DNA of 64,000 nt from Ptiloglossa arizonensis (taxonomy: Eukaryota > Arthropoda > Insecta > Hymenoptera > Colletidae). Location of the stretch: contig NW_027479667.1 in assembly GCF_051014685.1 (NCBI RefSeq), positions 1-64,000 of the forward strand, written 5' to 3'. Position numbers and translations under genes: made by a program. Numbering within the stretch: the stretch's first letter is position 1; every line of letters begins with the position of its first letter. The notes beneath the pieces were generated by a model. That model did not search any database. It was not told where the DNA came from and saw only the letters and a list, made by a program, of their open reading frames with translations. This document shows, one piece after another, positions 1-14,133 of the stretch.

Positions 1-2079
1 ATAACGCATAACGTATAACGTATAGCGTATAACGTATAACGTATAACGTACAACGTATAACGTACAACGTATAACGTATAACGTATATCGTATAACGTAT
101 AACGTATAACGTATAACGTATAACGTATAACGTATAGCGTCTAACGTATAACGTATAACGTATAACGTATAACGTATAAAGTATAACTTATAACGTATAA
201 CGTATAACGTATAATGTATAACGTATAACGTATAGCGTATAGCGTATAACGTATAACGTACAACGATTAACGTAAAACGTATGACGTATTACATATTACG
301 TATAACGTATAACGTATAACGTATATCGTATAACGTACGACGTTTAACGTATAACGTATAACGTATAACGTATAACGTATAACGTATAACGTATAACGTA
401 TAACGTTTAACGCATAACGTATAACGTATAGCGTATAACGTATAACGTATAACGATTAACGTAAAACGTATGACGTATTACATATTACGTATAACGTATA
501 ACGTATAACGTATAACGTATAACGTATAACGTATAACGTATAACGTATAACGTATAACGCATAACGTTTAACGTATAACGTATAACGTATAAGGTATAAC
601 GTATAACGTACAACGTTTAATGTGTAACGTACAACGTATAACGTATAACGTATATCCTATAACGCATAACGTATAACGTATAACGTATAACGTATAACGT
701 ATAACGTATAACGTATAACGTATAACGTATAACGTATAACGTATAACGTATAACGTATAACGTATAACGTACGACGTTTAACGTATAACGTATAACGTAT
801 AACGTATAACGTATAACGAATACCGTACGACGTTTAACGTATAACGTATAACGTATAACGTATAACGTATAACGTATAACGTATAACGTATAACGTATAA
901 CGTATAACGTATAACTTATAACGTACAACGTATAACGTATAACGTATATCCTATAACGCATAACGTATAATGTATAACGTATAACGTATAACGTATAACG
1001 TATAACGTATAACGTATAACGTATAACGTATGTCGTATAACGTATAACGTATAACGTATAACGTATAACGTATAACGTATAACGTATAATGTATAACGTA
1101 TAACGTATAACGTATAACGTATAACGTATAATGTATAACGTATAACGTATAACGTATAACGTATAGCATATAACGTATAACGTATAACGTATAACGTACA
1201 ACGTCTAACGTATAACGTATAACGCATAACGTATAACGTACAACGTATAACGTATAACGTATAACGTATAACGTATAACGTATAACGTATAACGTATAAC
1301 GTATAACGTATAACATATAACGTATGACGTATAACGTATAACGTATAACGTATAACGTATAACGTATAACGTATAACGTATAACGTATAACGTATAACGT
1401 ATAACGTATAACGTATAACGTATAACGTACGACGTTTAACGTATAACGTATAACGTATAACGTATAACGTATAACGTATACCGTACGACGTTTAACGTAT
1501 AACGTATAACGTATAACGTATAACGTATAACGTATAACGTATAACTTATAACGTACAACGTATAACGTATAACGTATATCCTATAACGCATAACGTATAA
1601 CGTATAACGTATAACGTATAACGTATAACGTATAACGTATAACGTATAACGTATAACGTATAACGTATAACGTATAACGTATAACGTATAACGTATAACG
1701 TATAACGTATAACGTATAACGTACAACGTTTAACGTGTAACGTATAACGTATAACGTATAACGTATAACGTATAACGTATAACGTATAACGTATAACGTA
1801 TAACGTATAACGTATAACGTATAACGTATAACGTATAACGTATAACGTACGACGTATAACGTACAACGTCTAACGTATAACGTATAACGTATAACGTATA
1901 ACGCATAACGTATAACGTATAGCGTATAACGTATAACGTATAACGATTAACGTAAAACGTATGACGTATTACATATTACGTATAACGTATAACGTATAAC
2001 GTATAACGTACGACGTTTAACGTATAACGTATAACGTATAACGTATAACGTATAACGTATAACGTATAACGTATAACGT
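1..2079 (+). repeat. HOR copy H1
   Basis: First HOR copy, taken to start at the tag ataacgcataacgtataacg, which is followed by tagcg, paired acaacg units, a tatatcg unit and then tagcgtctaacg. It carries 38-bp variant cassettes at about 265, 453 and 1943, a ttaatgtgtaacg landmark near 617, and repeated tatatcctataacgcat landmarks. The same order recurs 2,079 bp later (297 units). The true left edge may lie outside the window. Confidence 0.85.
265..302 (+). repeat. 38-bp variant cassette recurring across the array (first copy)
   Basis: A stereotyped cluster of variant units, cgattaacgtaaaacgtatg followed by acgtattacatattacg, recurs more than 50 times. Approximate sites: 265, 453, 1943, 2343, 2531, 3820, 4219, 4409, 5123, 6298, 6704, 6887, 8636, 9037, 9227, 9760, 10659, 11058, 11248, 11949, 13138, 13538, 13721, 14530, 15420, 16190, 16282, 17401, 18179, 19437, 20572, 21676, 23030, 24715, 26191, 27257, 28717, 29978, 31855, 33407, 36082, 36286, 37008, 37736, 39890, 41338, 41672, 41870, 42554, 43052, 45515, 46309, 49519, 58180. 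It keeps the 7-bp phase. It is usually preceded by tagcgtataacg units, so it travels as part of a larger block. It is absent from about 49.6-58.1 kb and after 58.2 kb. Confidence 0.9.
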
Positions 2080-3955
2080 ATAACGCATAACGTATAACGT
2101 ATAGCGTATAACGTATAACGTATAACGTACAACGTATAACGTACAACGTATAACGTATAACGTATATCGTATAACGTATAACGTATAACGTATAACGTAT
2201 AACGTATAACGTATAGCGTCTAACGTATAACGTATAACGTATAACGTATAACGTATAAAGTATAACTTATAACGTATAACGTATAACGTATAATGTATAA
2301 CGTATAACGTATAGCGTATAGCGTATAACGTATAACGTACAACGATTAACGTAAAACGTATGACGTATTACATATTACGTATAACGTATAACGTATAACG
2401 TATATCGTATAACGTACGACGTTTAACGTATAACGTATAACGTATAACGTATAACGTATAACGTATAACGTATAACGTATAACGTTTAACGCATAACGTA
2501 TAACGTATAGCGTATAACGTATAACGTATAACGATTAACGTAAAACGTATGACGTATTACATATTACGTATAACGTATAACGTATAACGTATAACGTATA
2601 ACGTATAACGTATAACGTATAACGTATAACGTATAACGCATAACGTTTAACGTATAACGTATAACGTATAAGGTATAACGTATAACGTACAACGTTTAAT
2701 GTGTAACGTACAACGTATAACGTATAACGTATATCCTATAACGCATAACGTATAACGTATAACGTATAACGTATAACGTATAACGTATAACGTATAACGT
2801 ATAACGTATAACGTATAACGTATAACGTATAACGTATAACGTATAACGTACGACGTTTAACGTATAACGTATAACGTATAACGTATAACGTATAACGAAT
2901 ACCGTACGACGTTTAACGTATAACGTATAACGTATAACGTATAACGTATAACGTATAACGTATAACGTATAACGTATAACTTATAACGTACAACGTATAA
3001 CGTATAACGTATATCCTATAACGCATAACGTATAATGTATAACGTATAACGTATAACGTATAACGTATAACGTATAACGTATAACGTATAACGTATGTCG
3101 TATAACGTATAACGTATAACGTATAACGTATAACGTATAACGTATAACGTATAATGTATAACGTATAACGTATAACGTATAACGTATAACGTATAATGTA
3201 TAACGTATAACGTATAACGTATAACGTATAGCATATAACGTATAACGTATAACGTATAACGTACAACGTCTAACGTATAACGTATAACGTATAACGTATA
3301 ACGTACAACGTATAACGTATAACGTATAACGTATAACGTATAACGTATAACGTCTAACGTATAACGTATAACGTATAACGTATAACGTATGACGTATAAC
3401 GTATAACGTATAACGTATAACGTACAACGTATAACGTATAACGTATATCGTATAACGTATAACGTATAACGTATAGCGTATAACGTATAACGTACAACGT
3501 TTAACGTGTAACGTACAACGTATAACGTATAACGTATATCCTATAACGCATAACGTATAACGTATAACGTATAACGTATAACGTATAACGTATAACGTAT
3601 AACGTACAACGTTTAACGTGTAACGTATAACGTATAACGTATAACGTATAACGTATAACGTATAACGTATAACGTATAACGTATAACGTATAACGTATAA
3701 CGTATAACGTATAACGTATAACGTACGACGTATAACGTACAACGTCTAACGTATAACGTATAACGTATAACGTATAACGCATAACGTATAACGTATAGCG
3801 TATAACGTATAACGTATAACGATTAACGTAAAACGTATGACGTATTACATATTACGTATAACGTATAACGTATAACGTATAACGTACGACGTTTAACGTA
3901 TAACGTATAACGTATAACGTATAACGTATAACGTATAACGTATAACGTATAACGT
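2080..3955 (+). repeat. HOR copy H2
   Basis: Opens with the same tag as H1 and follows its variant order closely. The ttaatgtgtaacg landmark lies at about 2696, exactly 2,079 bp after its H1 counterpart. By the terminal cassette (about 3820) the offset from H1 has dropped to 1,876, so 203 bp (29 units) were lost in H2 or gained in H1. Confidence 0.85.
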
Positions 3956-6440
3956 ATAACGCATAACGTATAACGTATAGCGTATAACGTATAACGTATA
4001 ACGTACAACGTATAACGTACAACGTATAACGTATAACGTATATCGTATAACGTATAACGTATAACGTATAACGTATAACGTATAACGTATAGCGTCTAAC
4101 GTATAACGTATAACGTATAACGTATAACGTATAAAGTATAACTTATAACGTATAACGTATAACGTATAATGTATAACGTATAACGTATAGCGTATAGCGT
4201 ATAACGTATAACGTACAACGATTAACGTAAAACGTATGACGTATTACATATTACGTATAACGTATAACGTATAACGTATATCGTATAACGTACGACGTTT
4301 AACGTATAACGTATAACGTATAACGTATAACGTATAACGTATAACGTATAACGTATAACGTTTAACGCATAACGTATAACGTATAGCGTATAACGTATAA
4401 CGTATAACGATTAACGTAAAACGTATGACGTATTACATATTACGCATAACGTATAACGTATAACGTATAACGTATAACGTATAACGTATAACGTATAACG
4501 TATAACGCATAACGTATAACGCATAACGTTTAACGTATAACGTATAACGTATAAGGTATAACGTATAACGTACAACGTTTAATGTGTAACGTACAACGTA
4601 TAACGTATAACGTATATCCTATAACGCATAACGTATAACGTATAACGTATAACGTATAACGTATAACGTATAACGTATAACGTATAACGTATAACGTATA
4701 ACGTATAACGTATAACGTATAACGTACGACGTTTAACGTATAACGTATAACGTATAACGTATAACGTATAACGTATACCGTACGACGTTTAACGTATAAC
4801 GTATAACGTATAACGTATAACGTATAACGTATAACGTATAACGTATAACGTATAACTTATAACGTACAACGTATAACGTATAACGTATATCCTATAACGC
4901 ATAACGTATAACGTATAACGTATAACGTATAACGTATAACGTATAACGTATAACGTATAACGTATAACGTATAACGTATAACGTATAACGTATAGCGTCT
5001 AACATACAACGTATAACGTATAACGTATAACGTATAAAGTATAACTAATAACGTATAACGTATAACGTATAATGTATAACGTATGACGTATAGCGTATAG
5101 CGTATAACGTATAACGTACAACGATTAACGTAAAACGCATGACGTATTACATATTACGTATAAAGTATAACGTACAACGTATAACGTATAACGTACAACG
5201 TATAACGTATAACGTATATCCTATAACGCATAACGTATAATGTATAACGTATAACGTATAACGTATAACGTATAACGTATAACGTATAACGTATAACGTA
5301 TGTCGTATAACGTATAACGTATAACGTATAACGTATAACGTATAACGTATAACGTATAATGTATAACGTATAACGTATAACGTATAACGTATAACGTATA
5401 ATGTATAACGTATAACGTATAACGTATAACGTATAGCATATAACGTATAACGTATAACGTATAACGTACAACGTCTAACGTATAACGTATAACGTATAAC
5501 GTATAACGTACAACGTATAACGTATAACGTATAACGTATAACGTATAACGTATAACGTCTAACGTATAACGTATAACGTATAACGTATAACGTATGACGT
5601 ATAACGTATAACGTATAACGTATAACGTATAACGTATAACGTATAACGTATAACGTATAACGTATAACGTATAACGTATAACGTACGACGTTTAACGTAT
5701 AACGTATAACGTATAACGTATAACGTATAACGTATACCGTACGACGTTTAACGTATAACGTATAACGTATAACGTATAACGTATAACGTATAACGTATAA
5801 CTTATAACGTACAACGTATAACGTATAACGTATATCCTATAACGCATAACGTATAACGTATAACGTATAACGTATAACGTATAACGTATAACGTATAACG
5901 TATAACGTATAACGTATAACGTATAACGTATAACGTATAACGTATAACGTATAACGTATAACGTATAACGTATAACGTACAACGTTTAACGTGTAACGTA
6001 TAACGTATAACGTATAACGTATAACGTATAACGTATAACGTATAACGTATAACGTATAACGTATAACGTATAACGTATAACGTATAACGTACGACGTTTA
6101 ACGTATAACGTATAACGTATAACGTATAACGTATAACGTATAACGTATAATGTATAACGTATAACGTATAACGTATAACGTATAGCATATAACGTATAAC
6201 GTATAACGTATAACGTACAACGTCTAACGTATAACGTATAACGTATAACGTATAACGCATAACGTATAACGTATAGCGTATAACGTATAACGTATAACGA
6301 TTAACGTAAAACGTATGACGTATTACATATTACGTATAACGTATAACGTATAACGTATAACGTATAACGTACGACGTTTAACGTATAACGTATAACGTAT
6401 AACGTATAACGTATAACGTATAACGTATAACGTATAACGT
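3956..6440 (+). repeat. HOR copy H3
   Basis: Starts at the same tag. It differs from H1 and H2 by an extra cassette at about 5123 in which the internal unit reads aaaacgcatgacg, and by an aagtataactaataacg landmark near 5037. Both features recur in H6 at an offset of about 6,825 bp, so H3 and H6 are sister copies. Confidence 0.85.
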
Positions 6441-7196
6441 ATAACGCATAACGTATAACGTATAGCGTATAACGTATAACGTATAACGTACAACGTATAA
6501 CGTACAACGTATAACGTATAACGTATATCGTATAACGTATAACGTATAACGTATAACGTATAACGTATAACGTATAGCGTCTAACGTATAACGTATAACG
6601 TATAACGTATAACGTATAAAGTATAACTTATAACGTATAACGTATAACGTATAATGTATAACGTATAACGTATAGCGTATAGCGTATAACGTATAACCTA
6701 CAACGATTAACGTAAAACGTATGACGTATTACATATTACGTATAACGTATAACGTATAACGTATATCGTATAACGTACGACGTTTAACGTATAACGTATA
6801 ACGTATAACGTATAACGTATAACGTATAACGTATAACGTTTAACGCATAACGTATAACGTATAGCGTATAACGTATAACGTATAACGATTAACGTAAAAC
6901 GTATGACGTATTACATATTACGTATAACGTATAACGTATAACGTATAACGTATAACGTATAACGTATAACGTATAACGTATAACGTATAACGTATAACGC
7001 ATAACGTTTAACGTATAACGTATAACGTATAAGGTATAACGTATAACGTACAACGTTTAACGTGTAACGTACAACGTATAACGTATAACGTATATCCTAT
7101 AACGCATAACGTATAACGTATAACGTATAACGTATAACGTATAACGTATAACGTATAACGTATAACGTATAACGTATAACGTATGTCGTATAACGT

Positions 7197-7280
7197 ACAA
7201 CGTATAACGTACAACGTATAACGTACAACGTATAACGTACAACGTATAACGTACAACGTATAACGTACAACGTATAACGT
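7197..7280 (+). repeat. 14-bp dimer block (acaacgtataacgt)x6, block 1
   Basis: Six exact copies of the dimer acaacgtataacgt: every second heptamer carries the T-to-C change that gives acaacgt. It is preceded by a tatgtcg unit and followed by aatgtatatcg. The same tatgtcg to tatatcg bracket surrounds the other blocks, so the block was copied as a unit. Confidence 0.95.
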
Positions 7281-7293
7281 ATAATGTATATCG

Positions 7294-7645
7294 TATAACG
7301 TATAACGTATAACGTATAACGTATAACGTATAACGTATAACGTATAACGTATAACGTATAACGTATAACGTATAACGTATAACGTATAACGTATAACGTA
7401 TAACGTATAACGTATAACGTATAACGTATAACGTATAACGTATAACGTATAACGTATAACGTATAACGTATAACGTATAACGTATAACGTATAACGTATA
7501 ACGTATAACGTATAACGTATAACGTATAACGTATAACGTATAACGTATAACGTATAACGTATAACGTATAACGTATAACGTATAACGTATAACGTATAAC
7601 GTATAACGTATAACGTATAACGTATAACGTATAACGTATAACGTA
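7294..7645 (+). repeat. Longest homogeneous heptamer run
   Basis: About 50 consecutive perfect ATAACGT units without a substitution, far longer than the typical 5-15 units between variants elsewhere. It lies between two dimer blocks. Other long pure runs are at about 14134-14429, 15071-15332, 19160-19400, 36700-36982 and 42269-42530. They look like recently expanded or homogenised patches, or possibly assembly-sensitive stretches. Confidence 0.9.
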
Positions 7646-7658
7646 TGTCGTATAACGT

Positions 7659-7742
7659 ACAACGTATAACGTACAACGTATAACGTACAACGTATAACGT
7701 ACAACGTATAACGTACAACGTATAACGTACAACGTATAACGT
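7659..7742 (+). repeat. 14-bp dimer block, block 2
   Basis: A second six-copy block of acaacgtataacgt with the same tatgtcg and aatgtatatcg borders, exactly 462 bp (66 units) after block 1. Together with the intervening pure run it marks a local tandem duplication. Confidence 0.95.
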
Positions 7743-8771
7743 ATAATGTATATCGTATAACGTATAACGTATAACGTATAACGTATAACGTATAACGTAT
7801 AACGTATAACGTATAACGTATAACGTATAACGTATAACGTATAACGTATAACGTATAACGTATAACGTATAACGTATAACGTATAACGTATAACGTATAA
7901 CGTATAACGTATAACGTATAACGTATAACGTATAACGTATAACGTATAACGTATAACGTATAACGTATAACGCATAACGTATAACGTACAACGTATAACG
8001 TATAACGTATAACGTATAACGTATAACGTATAACGTATAACGTATAACGTATAACGTATAACATATAACGTATGACGTATAACGTATAACGTATAACGTA
8101 TAACGTATAACGTATAACGTATAACGTATAACGTATAACGTATAACGTATAACGTATAACGTATAACGTATAACGTACGACGTTTAACGTATAACGTATA
8201 ACGTATAACGTATAACGTATAACGTATAACGTATACCGTACGACGTTTAACGTATAACGTATAACGTATAACGTATAACGCATAACGTATAACGTATAAC
8301 GTATAACGTATAACGTATAACGTATAACGTATAACGTATAACGTATAACGTATAACGTATAACGTATAACGTATAACGTATAACGTATAACGTATAACGT
8401 ATAACGTATAACGTATAACGTACAACGTTTAACGTGTAACGTATAACGTATAACGTATAACGTATAACGTATAACGTATAACGTATAACGTATAACGTAT
8501 AACGTATAACGTATAACGTATAACGTATAACGTATAACGTACGACGTATAACGTACAACGTCTAACGTATAACGTATAACGTATAACGTATAACGCATAA
8601 CGTATAACGTATAGCGTATAACGTATAACGTATAACGATTAACGTAAAACGTATGACGTATTACATATTACGTATAACGTATAACGTATAACGTATAACG
8701 TACGACGTTTAACGTATAACGTATAACGTATAACGTATAACGTATAACGTATAACGTATAACGTATAACGT

Positions 8772-10794
8772 ATAACGCATAACGTATAACGTATAGCGTA
8801 TAACGTATAACGTATAACGTACAACGTATAACGTACAACGTATAACGTATAACGTATATCGTATAACGTATAACGTATAACGTATAACGTATAACGTATA
8901 ACGTATAGCGTCTAACGTATAACGTATAACGTATAACGTATAACGTATAAAGTATAACTTATAACGTATAACGTATAACGTATAATGTATAACGTATAAC
9001 GTATAGCGTATAGCGTATAACGTATAACGTACAACGATTAACGTAAAACGTATGACGTATTACATATTACGTAATACGTATAACGTATAACGTATATCGT
9101 ATAACGTACGACGTTTAACGTATAACGTATAACGTATAACGTATAACGTATAACGTATAACGTATAACGTATAACGTTTAACGCATAACGTATAACGTAT
9201 AGCGTATAACGTATAACGTATAACGATTAACGTAAAACGTATGACGTATTACATATTACGTATAACGTATAACGTATAACGTATAACGTATAACGTATAA
9301 CGTATAACGTATAACGTATAACGTATAACGCATAACGTTTAACGTATAACGTATAACGTATAAGGTATAACGTATAACGTACAACGTTTAATGTGTAACG
9401 TACAACGTATAACGTATAACGTATATCCTATAACGCATAACGTATAACGTATAACGTATAACGTATAACGTATAACGTATAACGTATAACGTACAACGTA
9501 TAACGTATAACGTATATCCTATAACGCATAACGTATAACGTATAACGTATAACGTATAACGTATAACGTATAACGTATAACGTATAACGTATAACGTATA
9601 ACGTATAACGTATAACGTATAGCGTCTAACATACAACGTATAACGTATAACGTATAACGTATAAAGTATAACTAATAACGTATAACGTATAACGTATAAT
9701 GTATAACGTATGACGTATAGCGTATAGCGTATAACGTATAACGTACAACGATTAACGTAAAACGCATGACGTATTACATATTACGTATAAAGTATAACGT
9801 ACAACGTATAACGTATAACGTACAACGTATGACGTATTACATATTACGTATAACGTATAACGTATAACGTATAACGTACGACGTTTAACGTATAACGTAT
9901 AACGTATAACGTATAACGTATAACGTATAACGTATGTCGTATAACGTATAACGTATAACGTATAACGTATAACGTATAACGTATAACGTATAATGTATAA
10001 CGTATAACGTATAACGTATAACGTATAACGTATAATGTATAACGTATAACGTATAACGTATAACGTATAGCATATAACGTATAACGTATAACGTATAACG
10101 TACAACGTCTAACGTATAACGTATAACGTATAACGTATAACGTACAACGTATAACGTATAACGTATAACGTATAACGTATAACGTATAACGTCTAACGTA
10201 TAACGTATAACGTATAACGTATAACGTATGACGTATAACGTATAACGTATAACGTATAACGTACAACGTATAACGTATAACGTATATCGTATAACGTATA
10301 ACGTATAACGTATAGCGTATAACGTATAACGTACAACGTTTAACGTGTAACGTACAACGTATAACGTATAACGTACATCCTATAACGCATAACGTATAAC
10401 GTATAACGTATAACGTATAACGTATAACGTATAACGTATAACGTACAACGTTTAACGTGTAACGTATAACGTATAACGTATAACGTATAACGTATAACGT
10501 ATAACGTATAACGTATAACGTATAACGTATAACGTATAACGTATAACGTATAACGTATAACGTACGACGTATAACGTACAACGTCTAACGTATAACGTAT
10601 AACGTATAACGTATAACGCATAACGTATAACGTATAGCGTATAACGTATAACGTATAACGATTAACGTAAAACGTATGACGTATTACATATTACGTATAA
10701 CGTATAACGTATAACGTATAACGTACGACGTTTAACGTATAACGTATAACGTATAACGTATAACGTATAACGTATAACGTATAACGTATAACGT
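8772..10794 (+). repeat. HOR copy H5
   Basis: Starts at the common tag, with cassettes at about 9037, 9227, 9760 and 10659. The 9760 cassette has the aaaacgcatgacg form seen in H3 and H6. Near 9830 a second short tattacatattacg segment follows almost at once, which suggests a small internal duplication or exchange junction. Confidence 0.8.
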
Positions 10795-13273
10795 ATAACG
10801 CATAACGTATAACGTATAGCGTATAACGTATAACGTATAACGTACAACGTATAACGTACAACGTATAACGTATAACGTATATCGTATAACGTATAACGTA
10901 TAACGTATAACGTATAACGTATAACGTATAGCGTCTAACGTATAACGTATAACGTATAACGTATAACGTATAAAGTATAACTTATAACGTATAACGTATA
11001 ACGTATAATGTATAACGTATAACGTATAGCGTATAGCGTATAACGTATAACGTACAACGATTAACGTAAAACGTATGACGTATTACATATTACGTATAAC
11101 GTATAACGTATAACGTATATCGTATAACGTACGACGTTTAACGTATAACGTATAACGTATAACGTATAACGTATAACGTATAACGTATAACGTATAACGT
11201 TTAACGCATAACGTATAACGTATAGCGTATAACGTATAACGTATAACGATTAACGTAAAACGTATGACGTATTACATATTACGTATAACGTATAACGTAT
11301 AACGTATAACGTATAACGTATAACGTATAACGTATAACGCATAACGTATAACGCATAACGTTTAACGTATAACGTATAACGTATAAGGTATAACGTATAA
11401 CGTACAACGTTTAATGTGTAACGTACAACGTATAACGTATAACGTATATCCTATAACGCATAACGTATAACGTATAACGTATAACGTATAACGTATAACG
11501 TATAACGTATAACGTATAACGTATAACGTATAACGTATAACGTATAACGTACGACGTTTAACGTATAACGTATAACGTATAACGTATAACGTATAACGTA
11601 TACCGTACGACGTTTAACGTATAACGTATAACGTATAACGTATAACGTATAACGTATAACGTATAACGTATAACGTATAACTTATAACGTACAACGTATA
11701 ACGTATAACGTATATCCTATAACGCATAACGTATAACGTATAACGTATAACGTATAACGTATAACGTATAACGTATAACGTATAACGTATAACGTATAAC
11801 GTATAACGTATAACGTATAGCGTCTAACATACAACGTATAACGTATAACGTATAACGTATAAAGTATAACTAATAACGTATAACGTATAACGTATAATGT
11901 ATAACGTATGACGTATAGCGTATAGCGTATAACGTATAACGTACAACGATTAACGTAAAACGCATGACGTATTACATATTACGTATAAAGTATAACGTAC
12001 AACGTATAACGTATAACGTACAACGTATAACGTATAACGTATATCCTATAACGCATAACGTATAATGTATAACGTATAACGTATAACGTATAACGTATAA
12101 CGTATAACGTATAACGTATAACGTATGTCGTATAACGTATAACGTATAACGTATAACGTATAACGTATAACGTATAACGTATAATGTATAACGTATAACG
12201 TATAACGTATAACGTATAACGTATAATGTATAACGTATAACGTATAACGTATAACGTATAGCATATAACGTATAACGTATAACGTATAACGTACAACGTC
12301 TAACGTATAACGTATAACGTATAACGTATAACGTACAACGTATAACGTATAACGTATAACGTATAACGTATAACGTATAACGTCTAACGTATAACGTATA
12401 ACGTATAACGTATAACGTATGACGTATAACGTATAACGTATAACGTATAACGTATAACGTATAACGTATAACGTATAACGTATAACGTATAACGTATAAC
12501 GTATAACGTACGACGTTTAACGTATAACGTATAACGTATAACGTATAACGTATAACGTATACCGTACGACGTTTAACGTATAACGTATAACGTATAACGT
12601 ATAACGTATAACGTATAACGTATAACTTATAACGTACAACGTATAACGTATAACGTATATCCTATAACGCATAACGTATAACGTATAAACGTATAACGTA
12701 TAACGTATAACGTATAACGTATAACGTATAACGTATAACGTATAACGTATAACGTATAACGTATAACGTATAACGTATAACGTATAACGTATAACGTATA
12801 ACGTATAACGTATAACGTACAACGTTTAACGTGTAACGTATAACGTATAACGTATAACGTATAACGTATAACGTATAACGTATAACGTATAACGTATAAC
12901 GTATAACGTATAACGTATAACGTATAACGTATAACGTACGACGTTTAACGTATAACGTATAACGTATAACGTATAACGTATAACGTATAATGTATAACGT
13001 ATAACGTATAACGTATAACGTATAGCATATAACGTATAACGTATAACGTATAACGTACAACGTCTAACGTATAACGTATAACGTATAACGTATAACGCAT
13101 AACGTATAACGTATAGCGTATAACGTATAACGTATAACGATTAACGTAAAACGTATGACGTATTACATATTACGTATAACGTATAACGTATAACGTATAA
13201 CGTATAACGTACGACGTTTAACGTATAACGTATAACGTATAACGTATAACGTATAACGTATAACGTATAACGT
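10795..13273 (+). repeat. HOR copy H6
   Basis: Starts at the common tag and parallels H3 at an offset of 6,825-6,840 bp, including the aaaacgcatgacg cassette at about 11949 and the ataactaataacg landmark near 11868. One 8-bp unit (ataaacgt) at about 12685-12692 shifts the phase by +1 and accounts for the change in offset from 6,825 to 6,840. Confidence 0.85.
12685..12692 (+). repeat. Out-of-phase 8-bp satellite unit
   Basis: The unit reads ataaacgt, with one extra A, and shifts the heptamer phase by +1. A similar ataaacgt unit is at about 20785. Other phase breaks are tacacgtata (one unit shortened to 5 bp) at about 37050, 39933, 41384, 42599, 45560, 46351, 49565 and 58222, agctaacg near 45651, acagtataacg near 62194 and aagtattaacg near 27068. 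These breaks act as markers for tracing duplicated blocks. Confidence 0.85.
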
Positions 13274-14133
13274 ATAACGCATAACGTATAACGTATAGCG
13301 TATAACGTATAACGTATAACGTACAACGTATAACGTACAACGTATAACGTATAACGTATATCGTATAACGTATAACGTATAACGTATAACGTATAACGTA
13401 TAACGTATAGCGTCTAACGTATAACGTATAACGTATAACGTATAACGTATAAAGTATAACTTATAACGTATAACGTATAACGTATAATGTATAACGTATA
13501 ACGTATAGCGTATAGCGTATAACGTATAACGTACAACGATTAACGTAAAACGTATGACGTATTACATATTACGTATAACGTATAACGTATAACGTATATC
13601 GTATAACGTACGACGTTTAACGTATAACGTATAACGTATAACGTATAACGTATAACGTATAACGTATAACGTTTAACGCATAACGTATAACGTATAGCGT
13701 ATAACGTATAACGTATAACGATTAACGTAAAACGTATGACGTATTACATATTACGTATAACGTATAACGTATAACGTATAACGTATAACGTATAACGTAT
13801 AACGTATAACGTATAACGTATAACGTATAACGTATAACGCATAACGTTTAACGTATAACGTATAACGTATAAGGTATAACGTATAACGTACAACGTTTAA
13901 CGTGTAACGTACAACGTATAACGTATAACGTATATCCTATAACGCATAACGTATAACGTATAACGTATAACGCATAACGTATAACGTATAACGTATAACG
14001 TATAACGTGTAACGTATAACGTATGTCGTATAACGTACAACGTATAACGTACAACGTATAACGTACAACGTATAACGTACAACGTATAACGTACAACGTA
14101 TAACGTACAACGTATAACGTATAATGTATATCG
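13274..14133 (+). repeat. HOR copy H7 (partial or rearranged)
   Basis: Starts at the common tag, with cassettes at about 13538 and 13721, then a 14-bp dimer block at 14037-14120 that matches the first dimer block of H4 at an offset of 6,840. After 14,134 it passes into a long pure run, and the HOR order is not restored cleanly. Confidence 0.75.
14037..14120 (+). repeat. 14-bp dimer block, block 3
   Basis: Six copies of acaacgtataacgt with the same borders as block 1, displaced by 6,840 bp, in keeping with the HOR super-period. Confidence 0.95.

Larger units (their letters stand above)
6441..8771 (+). repeat. HOR copy H4 with dimer blocks and a long homogeneous core
   Basis: Starts at the common tag and carries cassettes at about 6704, 6887 and 8636. 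Its middle was rebuilt: two 84-bp blocks of a 14-bp dimer (7197-7280 and 7659-7742), spaced 462 bp apart, flank about 350 bp of pure heptamers (7294-7645). A second pure stretch follows at 7756-7971. This interior expansion is largely absent from H1-H3. Confidence 0.85.
1..14133 (+). repeat. Heptamer satellite (ATAACGT)n, left domain with higher-order repeat
   Basis: A continuous head-to-tail array of the 7-bp unit ATAACGT, broken only by single-base unit variants such as cataacgt, tagcgt, acaacgt, tttaacgt, tctaacgt and aatgt. Each unit contains one CpG inside ACGT and a TATA core. The array keeps one orientation throughout. Variant units occur in a fixed order that recurs every 1.9-2.5 kb, which defines the seven HOR copies listed separately. 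Almost every spacing between paralogous variants is a multiple of 7 (2079, 1876, 2485, 2331, 2023). The exception is one 8-bp unit near 12,687. No gene is visible. The long - strand open frames come from the stop-free CGTTATA cycle. Confidence 0.98.

Noticed and set aside
7057..8598. A - strand open frame of 513 codons, and dozens like it across the window
   Set aside because: The heptamer complement has no stop in any frame, so length carries no evidence. The product is a monotonous RYTLYVI cycle, ATG and stops occur only at random unit variants, and overlapping frames read the same peptide.
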